Of a stretch of 64,000 nucleotides of DNA, positions 34,094 through 45,174 are shown piece by piece (the stretch's first letter is position 1; each line of letters opens with the position of its first letter). The notes below the pieces were generated by a model. That model searched no databases. It saw nothing but the letters and a program-made list of their open reading frames with translations, and was not told where the DNA came from. Source of the DNA: Globodera rostochiensis (taxonomy: Eukaryota > Nematoda > Chromadorea > Rhabditida > Heteroderidae). The position numbers and the translations under genes were made by a program. Location: positions 341,796-405,795 of the forward strand of contig JAEVLN010000020.1 in assembly GCA_018350325.1 (NCBI GenBank), written 5' to 3'.

Positions 34094-34351
34094 TTAAGGA
34101 TTTATACGTAAGTGTATTTTATATATTGTTTTGACCATTCCGCGTTTCTTTATCACGGCAAGTGTTTCTTTTACCCCGGCGACATTTTTTGGACTTGAGG
34201 TTTTCAATTTTTTACAAGTTTTATTAAATGTCCCGTTAAAATCTATTTTTTTTCTTTTAGAAACACAAAATCGATATACGGCGTCCGCTTCCAATATTCC
34301 TTTTTTTTTTTGATATTTATAAGCAGAAAATGATGCGGAAATTTTATACAA
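34094..34351 (-). CDS. 85-codon minus-strand ORF in A2, copy 1
   Basis: Lys-rich: ILEADAVYRFCVSKRKKIDF, then NGTFNKTCKKLKTSSPKNVA and GVKETLAVIKKRGMVKT. The copy at 46584-46838 differs by exactly one codon (3 nt shorter in a T/A homopolymer), so the frame is kept. The start ATG lies in AT-rich sequence and may not be real. The plus-strand frame 34131-34313 is its shadow. No family recognised. Confidence 0.35.
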   Translation of the reverse strand: MYKISASFSAYKYQKKKGILEADAVYRFCVSKRKKIDFNGTFNKTCKKLKTSSPKNVAGVKETLAVIKKRGMVKTIYKIHLRINP

Positions 34352-34582
34352 TCTTTAGCGTTAAAGAAAGAAAATATTGCAATGATTACCAAAAAAAAAA
34401 CAAAATTTTAAATAAATAATTAATTTATCAATTTTAAAAATGCCAATTTAATTAATACATTATTTAGTCTCATTATAAAAATGAATCTCCCAGTTGAAGC
34501 GAAAAACGGGAATTATGAATGCTATGTTGGATGAACTGCTCGAAATGGCTATAAAGTTTATATTTTTAATTTTCTTTTTCAG

Positions 34583-34672
34583 AAAACATACAACGTATTC
34601 AAACCACAGGACTCGGAGGCAACAAATTTTGGCGACTTAGTTCAATATTTGTTTGTTGAGCAAATTTTTTAA
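34583..34672 (+). CDS. Candidate terminal exon in A2, copy 1
   Basis: Strong acceptor (tttttaattttctttttcag), then KTYNVFKPQDSEATNFGDLV, QYLFVEQIF and a stop at 34670. The same exon is at 47069-47158. Preceding exon not identified. Confidence 0.4.
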   Translation, partial: KTYNVFKPQDSEATNFGDLVQYLFVEQIF

Positions 34673-36142
34673 TTGAGTATTTGCATTTAAACTCAGACGT
34701 ATGTAAGGCGATAACAGATCATTTGATTAAATACAAATCTAAACATGAGAAATGCCTTTTAACACATTTTTTATAACTAAATTCGACTACCAGTCCAAAT
34801 ACCCCTACTTCCGTCAGAATCCCCCCACAGCGCAATTAATTTGTCAAAATGTTGAACGTTAGAAAATAACTGAATGCTTTAAATTGTCTGAAAATATGTT
34901 GTTTGATGCACTGATTACAAATTCGTAAAATATCAACTTATTAATGTTAAATTATCATATTAAGTTTACAAAAGCAATCTGAAATTTGCTCTTAGAAACA
35001 TATGTGTTTAACTTTTACTTCAAACTTTGCCGTTTGTGGGTCCATATATTTTAACAATTGCCTTTTTACACCTATGAAATGTTATAAATTTGTAATTTGG
35101 AAATTAAACAATAATTTTATTTGAATTAGTCACAAAATTAGCCAAGCACTTTGCAACATCAGAAACTCGGAAATTTATAAATTAATTTTATTCATATTAA
35201 AAATAATTGGTGAGTAATTTTATTGTGTGTATGTTTTAAATTAAATTCTACAAAAACACAACCATATAAATATGGCATCTAAATGTTTAGCCGGCGTACT
35301 ATTTGGCTTAAGCAGTGAATATAAAAGGATAAAATATGATAAGACTTAAAATAAATAACGTAAGTGGTCAAACAGTCAAAAAAAATTTGCAACACCCTGT
35401 ACATTTATTCTATGCATCTATATAAAATAAAGAATTTTACATATTATTCTGATGTTCAATAAAATATTTAAATTTACTTATGTTAACCAATTGTGACGAT
35501 ACTTTATCATATCGTAGTAAAACTTTAAAATTTCTAAAAATGAAATACAATATGAATTAAGATTTTATTTAAATAATATATCAAACATACTCATATTTGA
35601 ATTATACTTAAAAGAAAAAATTCATATTATAAAAGCAACTAAACGCAAAACAATATTGTAGTCTAACAAAATAAACAATTTCAAATGGTTTAATCGAAGG
35701 CTTAAATTATGTAACCTCTGTAAAAAATAAAACATAAAACCAAATCAACATTAAACGAACTAATATATCAATTTAAATCAAAAATAAATATATTAATCGG
35801 ACAAAAATGAACACGGTTTAATAGACTCCTAATCAGAATATTGTTTTTTTATTTTATAATTCCATATTTTAAATACACCCACCCTCCAGCAGAGATGTAT
35901 AATATAATAACCTTGGAAAGTATAATATGATAACAACAGAATTTAGCTTTAGCACTTTACATGCTTAATCAGCGTAAATAAACCTTTGCGGATACCGAAT
36001 TTTGCGAATTGTACAAACTAAAATTTAAAGAAATATTTGGGAAGTAAAACAAAATTAATTAAAAACGAAATAAATAATAAATGTACTAAAATTTAAGGAT
36101 CTCGTTTGAAGACTTTGTGAAATGCTTCAACAGACTTGACAT
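34673..36142. other. A2 interior, AT-rich
   Basis: No supported gene. The stretch 35977-36173 is the 197-bp segment absent from the second A2 copy. Confidence 0.5.
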
Positions 36143-36349
36143 ATGCTAACTTGGGCCCGAAGTTACGGGAAAAGTCCAAGAAATGTCAAATTTCTTCTCA
36201 AATATAATTATTTAAAATATATGATAAAGTCAAATGTAAGTATTGAACCATGCGCAGATGAGAATTCGCCAAGGCCTTCACACAAACATCTGGTTCTCGG
36301 CACACCGTGGGGACATGAATTTTATGCTGGGCTTCGTGTTTACAGTTGA
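36143..36349 (+). CDS. Candidate coding frame at end of A2, copy 1
   Basis: The 68-codon ORF reads MLTWARSYGKSPRNVKFLLK; its later part is GC-richer: NVSIEPCADENSPRPSHKHL, then VLGTPWGHEFYAGLRVYS and a stop. The copy at 48443 keeps the frame, with a synonymous AGT to AGC change. Here AAT|GTAAGT would also be a perfect donor within the frame, which the other copy loses (GTAAGC). No family recognised. Confidence 0.4.
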   Translation: MLTWARSYGKSPRNVKFLLKYNYLKYMIKSNVSIEPCADENSPRPSHKHLVLGTPWGHEFYAGLRVYS

Positions 36350-36532
36350 TCAATCTCATTTTTGGTCTTTAACAAACAATTAATTTAATAAAAATATTTG
36401 CTATAAATAATACATAAAATCACGTGATCATGCAATAAAACGGGAAGCAAGATGTACAAAGTTAAACATTAAACAAAATCAACAAAGGACCCAATTTTAA
36501 ATGTCTCGATAATAAATAAATATTAAATAAAG

Positions 36533-36740
36533 TCGCGCAGTCGAAATTTGCATAATCTCGCGCAGGTGCGCGAGGCAGGTGCGCAGAGAGGTCGCGCAGG
36601 GCCAACAATTTGCATAAATGTCGCGGCAGGACCTGCCAATAGGTTTTGGCTTAGGGACCCGGACTTGTCTGGGCCTCAGGTGGCTCCCGGCACTTGGCTG
36701 GCTGGCGCTCAATGGCGCCCCACCCCCTCCATAGGTATGG
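36533..36740. repeat. GC-rich head of segment B, copy 1
   Basis: Contains several CGCGCAGG phrases and two ATTTGCATAA octamers about 62 bp apart, then GGCGCCCCACCCCCTCC. ORFs here (36497-36712, 36548-36772) are not conserved in frame in the second copy, so it is unlikely to be a host exon. It may be a fragment of an unidentified retroelement or satellite. Confidence 0.5.
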
Positions 36741-37260
36741 GCTGCTACCGTACCCGGGGAAATGGAAGGTAGTAACTACTCTCATGGAGGACACAAAGGT
36801 GACCGCATTGGCATTGATAATACAAGAACAAGGAAAAACATTCATTGATCAGCCTTATGGTGAATGACAAGGCAACAGGTTGTCTTAATAAATCTCGAAC
36901 TGCAGGACTACGAAGCCGGGCAAGCGAGAATTTAAAAATTTAAAACGCAAATGAATTTTAAAAAATTTTAAAACATAAAAGTCAAGGAAAGAATGAATAA
37001 ACTTTGTTATAAAATGAAAAAACACAACGAACAAAAAATAAAAATATAAAATCGTTAAAGGAAGGAAAATATCTAAAATAATAAACAATTCCACAGGCTC
37101 CTCGACTTGTCATTTTGTGAAAATCCTTCCAAGACACTTCTATGAAACACAAGAGCAGTTCTGTGCGATTATAAAACTTAAAAATTTATATTATCTTCTA
37201 ATAACTGTTAAAATATGTACTAAAGTAATAAAAATATAAAATAAAAGTCATTAATTTTGA

Positions 37261-37422
37261 ATATCTATAAAGCGGACCGCAGGTGCAACACGCCGAACTC
37301 TACTGAACCCGATGAACCAAACTCTGTTTAGAGACGGAGCGAATTATTACTTTAATATAAACAATTTTAATAGAAGTCACTGTTTGATACAAATGATTAG
37401 CCATCAAGTTTTTAAATTTTAA
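37261..37422 (+). CDS. 53-codon open frame in B, copy 1
   Basis: Reads KRTAGATRRTLLNPMNQTLF, then RDGANYYFNINNFNRSHCLI to a stop at 37420; internal ATG at 37312. Identical in copy 2 (41541-41702), but the copies are too similar for this to prove selection. No family recognised. Confidence 0.25.
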   Translation: MSIKRTAGATRRTLLNPMNQTLFRDGANYYFNINNFNRSHCLIQMISHQVFKF

Positions 37423-37481
37423 ATAAAAATTATATAACAACTCTTAGAATTAAAAAACATATATTAATAAGTTCACACTTA

Positions 37482-37888
37482 CAGTGTGTAACAAAAGTAT
37501 AAAATCACCCAATTTTTTCGACGTTTTGCCCACTTATACTGGACCGACCGAGCTGAAATTTTTACCAGTTGTGGGTTTGATCAAGTTGGTGCAATTATCT
37601 TTTTTGATCAGTCTTAAAAGTTATGCTTACATGAATTTTTTCGGAATTTTGAAATGCCTATAAAAAAAGTTTTAGTCTTTACAAAATTTGATTTTATACT
37701 TTTGTTACACCCCGATTTTGAAAAAAAATTTCTAAAAAAATTTTTTCTTCAGCACTTTCCTTTTTTCCTTTTTCAATCTTAATATTTATGCAAACGCCAC
37801 AACTGGTAAAAATTTCAGCTCGGTCGGTCCAGTATAAGTGGGCAAAACGTCGAAAAATTGGGTGATTTTATACTTTTGTTACACACTG
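37482..37888. mobile_element. Tc1/mariner-type MITE, 407 bp, copy 1
   Basis: Terminal inverted repeats of about 95 bp, starting CAGTGTGTAACAAAAGTATA, and flanked by the TA dinucleotide duplication of the IS630/Tc1/mariner superfamily. Arms 37482-37577 and 37797-37888 are almost perfect complements. A third partial terminus (tatacttttgttacacc) lies inside at 37694-37710. No coding capacity. Confidence 0.92.
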
Positions 37889-38573
37889 TATATATGTTAA
37901 AATTTTGTTTTTTAAAACCAAAAAAAACAAAATAAAACTATATAAACGTTATAAATATATTATGTTAATTATTACAACATTAATTCTTTATCGAATTATT
38001 TATACATTGTTTGCAATTCTTTAAAGTTAACAGCGAATTTATGTAGAATTACATACAGTACATTTTTGTTAAATTAAATTACACACAAATCTTTGCACAA
38101 TCGTAACTTGATGCTTTTACAATAACATTTCGATTTTTATTTTAATTTGTAGTTGCTTTTAGTTAGAAATTTAAGATAATTATTTTTGAAATTAATTGAA
38201 ATGTTTGATTTATATATTCCTTTCACCGGTCACCTATCTTCTTTTCCACTTTTCCAAATCGGTCACCCGCTGGTGTTACTTTATTTAATACTATGTAAAT
38301 TTGAGTGGTGACTTTATTTTCATTACATAAACAAATAGATTTTCATGTTAAGTTGCCTTTGACTTGAATACTTCGCTGAGTTGAATGAATAATAATTGGC
38401 GGATCAAGTTAATAATTTCGGGTGTTGCACATTTTTAAATTGATTATAAAATTATTTAATAAATAGTCCTTTTGTTATTCATAATTACTTAAATATTGTG
38501 CACGCCTAAAAAAGCAATTTATTGCTTTGCAAATTTTTTACCCAAAAATTACAAAAATACATTTTAAATTCTG

Positions 38574-38819
38574 TTAAGCGGATATTGTTTTTTGTCTATG
38601 ATATTTTATTTTTATAAAAATCTGCTCACATAAACAGTTAAAAACATTTTTAGCGTTAAAATAAAGCGAATTTGCAATATTATTAGATAGGTTAACTATT
38701 TTAAGATTAAAACTCGCTACTTTATAGGTAATTTGTGCCGTTGCCTCAAAGTATTCACTTATTTTTTCATTTAAAAAGTGAGTTTCCAGTACGAAAGATG
38801 TTGTCCAACGACCAACCAC
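38574..38819 (-). CDS. 81-codon minus-strand ORF in B, copy 1
   Basis: Starts MVGRWTTSFVLETHFLNEKI, then SEYFEATAQITYKVASFNLK. Identical to 42853-43098. The opposite strand (38778-38984) is also open, so strand is uncertain. No family recognised. Confidence 0.25.
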   Translation of the reverse strand: MVGRWTTSFVLETHFLNEKISEYFEATAQITYKVASFNLKIVNLSNNIANSLYFNAKNVFNCLCEQIFIKIKYHRQKTISA

Positions 38820-38984
38820 TCACAAAGAATTGCCATTAAATGTGCCAGAATTCACCCACTTTATTTTTTGAATGATTTCAATTATAAGCTGATTATATCA
38901 ATGTTTTATGTTATATTGCAATTTTACAGCGCGTTATTTTTGCATTTAGGACAAGTTCTCGAGATCCCCTGTTCGCTTATCTAG

Positions 38985-39149
38985 CCAAACCAGCTTCAAC
39001 GCCGTATAATTCTTGAGCGTAGGCTAGTTCGCACGATGGTTACAAATTTGCCACATCAAATGACTGATAAATGTAGGATGAAGAATTACATAGTTTATCT
39101 AATGAGAGTTTTAAATATCTTATTACGGTTTTTATTTTTCAAAAATTAA
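38985..39149 (+). CDS. 54-codon frame in A1, copy 2
   Basis: Same frame as 30783-30947 with Asn at codon 2. Here the acceptor tract is better (tgttcgcttatctag). Confidence 0.3.
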   Translation, partial: PNQLQRRIILERRLVRTMVTNLPHQMTDKCRMKNYIVYLMRVLNILLRFLFFKN

Positions 39150-39412
39150 AATTTTTTTGGCTGTTTTCTGAAATTATTTGTGTATAGATTTCAACAAAAG
39201 CAAAAATTGGCAGACTAAAATTTATTGCTTTGTATTCAATAATTGCAAAAAAAAATATTTTTTCTTAAATATTTATAAAATACCTTAATTATATTTACAT
39301 TATTGATTTTGTTTATTAATTTATTTAAACCTTTTGATGAGCTTGACTGAACATTTCTGAGGGTTTATTTTTTTACTATTAACAACATATCTTTTATTTA
39401 GATTAATCAAAA

Positions 39413-39636
39413 ATGATTGGTGTGCGCCTTTTGCTTATAGCGTTCCAGGTAAATAAATTAATTTTAATTTTTCGTTGTATCGTTTTGAAAAAGGGTGAAA
39501 CCAAATTTTATTTTTTTATTTTTAAGACTTTTAGTTGGTAGAAGAATTTTTTATTAGTAATATTATAAATTTAAATGCATCCTTAATTTTTCCTTTCATA
39601 AATTTTCGAATCATAACTAACCGTTATTTTAAGTAA
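39413..39636 (+). CDS. Candidate small secreted protein gene, copy 2
   Basis: Exons 39413-39448 (MIGVRLLLIAFQ) and 39535-39636. Same donor, acceptor and frame as copy 1, with one Ile to Leu change in the signal-like segment. Confidence 0.35.
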
Positions 39637-39742
39637 CAAAAAATTTTTGGTTGATAATCTTACTTATTTGGAATAGTTTATTATTTGTATTTTGATGATT
39701 TCTTTGTTTTCCTGTTTATTTTTAAATTAAGATTTCTCATAT

Positions 39743-39988
39743 TGCTCAGATGGTCATTGGAATCTGAATGTCAAATCAGAATCTAGGGACATAAAACAAA
39801 AATCGAATCCCGACCCAGCAATTTTAAATTACTTTCAAGGCCCAACTTTTTAAGAGCTACCGATTGGTGTTCTTTTTGCTAGAAAATTTCGAAAAACAGT
39901 TGTTGCCAGCTAAGTCCAGGGTGGTGTAGTGGTTTTTAAGAGTTTGGACGTATTTAATGATTCCGAGATTGGTGGTGATTTTTTTATT
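39743..39988 (+). repeat. Paired tRNA-like SINE modules, copy 2
   Basis: Module 1 at 39743-39818 and module 2 at 39914-39988, as described for 31541 and 31711. Confidence 0.5.
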
Positions 39989-40813
39989 TCAACCTTTTTT
40001 TATTTTTACTATTTTAGAAATAATAAAAAGAAATTTTTAAGGTTTCATATGAGTTATAATCTGTTTCGAATTTGTTAATAATAAAAAATTTTAAATAGAA
40101 AATTCTAAAACAATAATTGCGTAACCATTTGTAACAATTTAAAAAAAGATTTTGGCTGGCTCGCTGAACCTCACAGCCTTCTCGTCAACGGCAGTAATTT
40201 TTTGGTTAAATCAGCTCTATCATTATTTTTTTATTTAAAATGCAAACCTAGCATCATAATTTATTTTAATTAATTTTTTTATGCTTTACATTAATTCAAT
40301 TTAAAATTTTAATTAACTCAATTGGTTTTTGTTAAACTCTTAATTCGAGTCCTTTGCTTCGCCTTCGGCTCGATTCGAGTCCTGCTGAGTCTTGTTGGTT
40401 GAAGCCGATCAAATTGCTGTAGGCGAGGGGTGAAAGCCAACATCCCTTTATTTGCTATTCTGGCATTAAATTATTAAATTGGTATTTTATTTTTAATAGT
40501 TTTATCGGTTTTGCGATCTTTGCGACAACATTAAAAATGAGCTTTATTCCGGATTAAAAGCTATTATAGAAAATTTAGATTTAAACTTAACATTATATTT
40601 ACCTTTCTTTTATTATGCGTGTATATGACGGTAGTCAAAATACTTAAAATTCGCTCTTTTAAAAACTGCATATGTTCGCCTTCTTATTTTTAAAGTAAAT
40701 TTTTCAAAATAAAAAAGTTAAGTGTTTTGTTAAAAAAATATTTATTGAGCTTGAAGTAGGGTTTTGTAAATTATATTTTATCTTAATTTACACATTAAAA
40801 TTTTATTTAATAC

Positions 40814-41010
40814 TCGCGCAGTCGAAATTTGCATAATCTCGCGCAGGTGCGCGAGGCAGGTGCGCGAGAGGGTCGCGCAGGGCCAAAATTTGCATAAAGT
40901 CGCGCAGGACCCTGCCAATAGGTTTTGGCTTAGGGACTGACTTGGCTGGGCCTCAGGTGGCCCGCGGTCACTTGGCTGGCTGGCGCTCAATTGGCGCCCC
41001 ACCCCCTCCA
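40814..41010. repeat. GC-rich head of segment B, copy 2
   Basis: Aligns with 36533-36740 but with more than ten substitutions and short indels (for example GGTGGCCCGCGGTCAC against GGTGGCTCCCGGCAC). The minus-strand ORF 40778-41011 exists only in this copy. Confidence 0.5.
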
Positions 41011-41540
41011 TAGGTATGGGCTGCTACCGTACCCGGGGAAATGGAAGGTAGTAACTACTCTCATGGAGGACACAAAGGTGACCGCATTGGCATTGATAAT
41101 ACAAGAACAAGGAAAAACATTCATTGATCAGCCTTATGGTGAATGACAAGGCAACAGGTTGTCTTAATAAATCTCGAACTGCAGGACTACGAAGCCGGGC
41201 AAGCGAGAATTTAAAAATTTAAAACGCAAATGAATTTTAAAAAATTTTAAAACATAAAAGTCAAGGAAAGAATGAATAAACTTTGTTATAAAATGAAAAA
41301 ACACAACGAACAAAAAAATAAAAATATAAAATCGTTAAAGGAAGGAAAATATCTAAAATAATAAACAATTCCACAGGCTCCTCGACTTGTCATTTTGTGA
41401 AAATCCTTCCAAGACACTTCTATGAAACACAAGAGCAGTTCTGTGCGATTATAAAACTTAAAAATTTATATTATCTTCTAATAACTGTTAAAATATGTAC
41501 TAAAGTAATAAAAATATAAAATAAAAGTCATTAATTTTGA

Positions 41541-41702
41541 ATATCTATAAAGCGGACCGCAGGTGCAACACGCCGAACTCTACTGAACCCGATGAACCAA
41601 ACTCTGTTTAGAGACGGAGCGAATTATTACTTTAATATAAACAATTTTAATAGAAGTCACTGTTTGATACAAATGATTAGCCATCAAGTTTTTAAATTTT
41701 AA
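41541..41702 (+). CDS. 53-codon open frame in B, copy 2
   Basis: Identical to 37261-37422. Confidence 0.25.
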   Translation: MSIKRTAGATRRTLLNPMNQTLFRDGANYYFNINNFNRSHCLIQMISHQVFKF

Positions 41703-41761
41703 ATAAAAATTATATAACAACTCTTAGAATTAAAAAACATATATTAATAAGTTCACACTTA

Positions 41762-42167
41762 CAGTGTGTAACAAAAGTATAAAATCACCCAATTTTTCGA
41801 CGTTTTGCCCACTTATACTGGACCGACCGAGCTGAAATTTTTACCAGTTGTGGGTTTGATCAAGTTGGTGCAATTATCTTTTTTGATCAGTCTTAAAAGT
41901 TATGCTTACATGAATTTTTTCGGAATTTTGAAATGCCTATAAAAAAAGTTTTAGTCTTTACAAAATTTGATTTTATACTTTTGTTACACCCCGATTTTGA
42001 AAAAAAATTTCTAAAAAAATTTTTTCTTCAGCACTTTCCTTTTTTCCTTTTTCAATCTTAATATTTATGCAAACGCCACAACTGGTAAAAATTTCAGCTC
42101 GGTCGGTCCAGTATAAGTGGGCAAAACGTCGAAAAATTGGGTGATTTTATACTTTTGTTACACACTG
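41762..42167. mobile_element. Tc1/mariner-type MITE, 406 bp, copy 2
   Basis: The same insertion as 37482-37888, carried along by the duplication; it differs by one T in a homopolymer. TA flanks conserved. Confidence 0.92.
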
Positions 42168-42852
42168 TATATATGTTAAAATTTTGTTTTTTAAAACCAA
42201 AAAAAACAAAATAAAACTATATAAACGTTATAAATATATTATGTTAATTATTACAACATTAATTCTTTATCGAATTATTTATACATTGTTTGCAATTCTT
42301 TAAAGTTAACAGCGAATTTATGTAGAATTACATACAGTACATTTTTGTTAAATTAAATTACACACAAATCTTTGCACAATCGTAACTTGATGCTTTTACA
42401 ATAACATTTCGATTTTTATTTTAATTTGTAGTTGCTTTTAGTTAGAAATTTAAGATAATTATTTTTGAAATTAATTGAAATGTTTGATTTATATATTCCT
42501 TTCACCGGTCACCTATCTTCTTTTCCACTTTTCCAAATCGGTCACCCGCTGGTGTTACTTTATTTAATACTATGTAAATTTGAGTGGTGACTTTATTTTC
42601 ATTACATAAACAAATAGATTTTCATGTTAAGTTGCCTTTGACTTGAATACTTCGCTGAGTTGAATGAATAATAATTGGCGGATCAAGTTAATAATTTCGG
42701 GTGTTGCACATTTTTAAATTGATTATAAAATTATTTAATAAATAGTCCTTTTGTTATTCATAATTACTTAAATATTGTGCACGCCTAAAAAAGCAATTTA
42801 TTGCTTTGCAAATTTTTTACCCAAAAATTACAAAAATACATTTTAAATTCTG

Positions 42853-43098
42853 TTAAGCGGATATTGTTTTTTGTCTATGATATTTTATTTTTATAAAAAT
42901 CTGCTCACATAAACAGTTAAAAACATTTTTAGCGTTAAAATAAAGCGAATTTGCAATATTATTAGATAGGTTAACTATTTTAAGATTAAAACTCGCTACT
43001 TTATAGGTAATTTGTGCCGTTGCCTCAAAGTATTCACTTATTTTTTCATTTAAAAAGTGAGTTTCCAGTACGAAAGATGTTGTCCAACGACCAACCAC
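42853..43098 (-). CDS. 81-codon minus-strand ORF in B, copy 2
   Basis: Identical to 38574-38819. Confidence 0.25.
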   Translation of the reverse strand: MVGRWTTSFVLETHFLNEKISEYFEATAQITYKVASFNLKIVNLSNNIANSLYFNAKNVFNCLCEQIFIKIKYHRQKTISA

Positions 43099-43263
43099 TC
43101 ACAAAGAATTGCCATTAAATGTGCCAGAATTCACCCACTTTATTTTTTGAATGATTTCAATTATAAGCTGATTATATCAATGTTTTATGTTATATTGCAA
43201 TTTTACAGCGCGTTATTTTTGCATTTAGGACAAGTTCTCGAGATCCCCTGTTCGCTTATCTAG

Positions 43264-43428
43264 CCAAACCAGCTTCAACGCCGTATAATTCTTGAGCGTA
43301 GGCTAGTTCGCACGATGGTTACAAATTTGCCACATCAAATGACTGATAAATGTAGGATGAAGAATTACATAGTTTATCTAATGAGAGTTTTAAATATCTT
43401 ATTACGGTTTTTATTTTTCAAAAATTAA
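43264..43428 (+). CDS. 54-codon frame in A1, copy 3
   Basis: Same as copy 2, with the tatctag|CC acceptor. Confidence 0.3.
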   Translation, partial: PNQLQRRIILERRLVRTMVTNLPHQMTDKCRMKNYIVYLMRVLNILLRFLFFKN

Positions 43429-43691
43429 AATTTTTTTGGCTGTTTTCTGAAATTATTTGTGTATAGATTTCAACAAAAGCAAAAATTGGCAGACTAAAAT
43501 TTATTGCTTTGTATTCAATAATTGCAAAAAAAAATATTTTTTCTTAAATATTTATAAAATACCTTAATTATATTTACATTATTGATTTTGTTTATTAATT
43601 TATTTAAACCTTTTGATGAGCTTGACTGAACATTTCTGAGGGTTTATTTTTTTACTATTAACAACATATCTTTTATTTAGATTAATCAAAA

Positions 43692-43915
43692 ATGATTGGT
43701 GTGCGCCTTTTGCTTATAGCGTTCCAGGTAAATAAATTAATTTTAATTTTTCGTTGTATCGTTTTGAAAAAGGGTGAAACCAAATTTTATTTTTTTATTT
43801 TTAAGACTTTTAGTTGGTAGAAGAATTTTTTATTAGTAATATTATAAATTTAAATGCATCCTTAATTTTTCCTTTCATAAATTTTCGAATCATAACTAAC
43901 CGTTATTTTAAGTAA
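43692..43915 (+). CDS. Candidate small secreted protein gene, copy 3
   Basis: Exons 43692-43727 and 43814-43915; predicted product identical to copy 2. Confidence 0.35.
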
Positions 43916-44021
43916 CAAAAAATTTTTGGTTGATAATCTTACTTATTTGGAATAGTTTATTATTTGTATTTTGATGATTTCTTTGTTTTCCTGTTTATTT
44001 TTAAATTAAGATTTCTCATAT

Positions 44022-44268
44022 TGCTCAGATGGTCATTGGAATCTGAATGTCAAATCAGAATCTAGGGACATAAAACAAAAATCGAATCCCGACCCAGCAA
44101 TTTTAAATTACTTTCAAGGCCCAACTTTTTAAGAGCTACCGATTGGTGTTCTTTTTGCTAGAAAATTTCGAAAAACAGTTGTTGCCAGCTAAGTCCAGGG
44201 TGGTGTAGTGGTTTTTAAGAGTTTGGACGTATTTAATGATTCCGAGATTGGTGGTGATTTTTTTATTT
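44022..44268 (+). repeat. Paired tRNA-like SINE modules, copy 3
   Basis: Module 1 at 44022-44097 and module 2 at 44193-44268. Confidence 0.5.
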
Positions 44269-45174
44269 CAACCTTTTTTTATTTTTACTATTTTAGAAAT
44301 AATAAAAAAGAAATTTTTAAGGTTTCATATGAGTTATAATCTGTTTCGAATTTGTTAATAATAAAAAATTTTAAATAGAAAATTCTAAAACAATAATTGC
44401 GTAACCATTTGTAACAATTTAAAAAAAGATTTTGGCTGGCTCGCTGAACCTCACAGCCTTCTCGTCAACGGCAGTAATTTTTTGGTTAAATCAGCTCTAT
44501 CATTATTTTTTTATTTAAAATGCAAACCTAGCATCATAATTTATTTTAATTAATTTTTTTATGCTTTACATTAATTCAATTTAAAATTTTAATTAACTCA
44601 ATTGGTTTTTGTTAAACTCTTAATTCGAGTCCTTTGCTTCGCCTTCGGCTCGATTCGAGTCCTGCTGAGTCTTGTTGGTTGAAGCCGATCAAATTGCTGT
44701 AGGCGAGGGGTGAAAGCCAACATCCCTTTATTTGCTATTCTGGCATTAAATTATTAAATTGGTATTTTATTTTTAATAGTTTTATCGGTTTTGCGATCTT
44801 TGCGACAACATTAAAAATGAGCTTTATTCCGGATTAAAAGCTATTATAGAAAATTTAGATTTAAACTTAACATTATATTTACCTTTCTTTTATTATGCGT
44901 GTATATGACGGTAGTCAAAATACTTAAAATTCGCTCTTTTAAAAACTGCATATGTTCGCCTTCTTATTTTTAAAGTAAATTTTTCAAAATAAAAAAGTTA
45001 AGTGTTTTGTTAAAAAAATATTTATTGAGCTTGAAGTAGGGTTTTGTAAATTATATTTTATCTTAATTTACACATTAAAATTTTATTTAATACCTCCGGA
45101 ATATTAATTTTTGATATGCTGTTACAAAGTGAATTTCAGACAAAAAAATTTTTAATTTATTCCAGCACCTTTCC

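Larger units (their letters stand above)
32612..36530 (+). repeat. Segmental duplication, segment A2 copy 1
   Basis: Near-identical to 45093-48811, with small indels in homopolymers and one 197-bp stretch (35977-36173) present only here. Follows A1 directly in both places. Confidence 0.93.
36533..38981 (+). repeat. Segmental duplication, segment B copy 1
   Basis: About 2.45 kb, repeated at 40814-43260. B plus the following A1 form a tandem unit of about 4.28 kb. The first 200 bp are GC-rich and differ markedly between copies, while the rest is almost identical. Confidence 0.95.
38982..40813 (+). repeat. Segmental duplication, segment A1 copy 2
   Basis: Directly after B and directly before the next B, so A2 is missing here. 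The junction at 40812-40814 joins ...tttaatac to tcgcgcag. Confidence 0.95.
40814..43260 (+). repeat. Segmental duplication, segment B copy 2
   Basis: Second half of the tandem pair with 36533-38981. Starts with its own version of the GC-rich head (40814-41010). Confidence 0.95.
43261..45092 (+). repeat. Segmental duplication, segment A1 copy 3
   Basis: Nearly identical to copy 2. Followed by A2, as in copy 1. Confidence 0.95.

Noticed and set aside
36497..36845. ORFs in the GC-rich head of segment B (36497-36712, 36548-36772, 36651-36845)
   Set aside because: Frames overlap on both strands and none is kept in the second B copy, where substitutions and indels break them.
38778..38984. 68-codon plus-strand ORF (and its copy at 43057-43263)
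   Set aside because: It overlaps the minus-strand ORF on the same DNA and its identity in both copies follows from the recent duplication. At most one strand can be coding, and neither is favoured.
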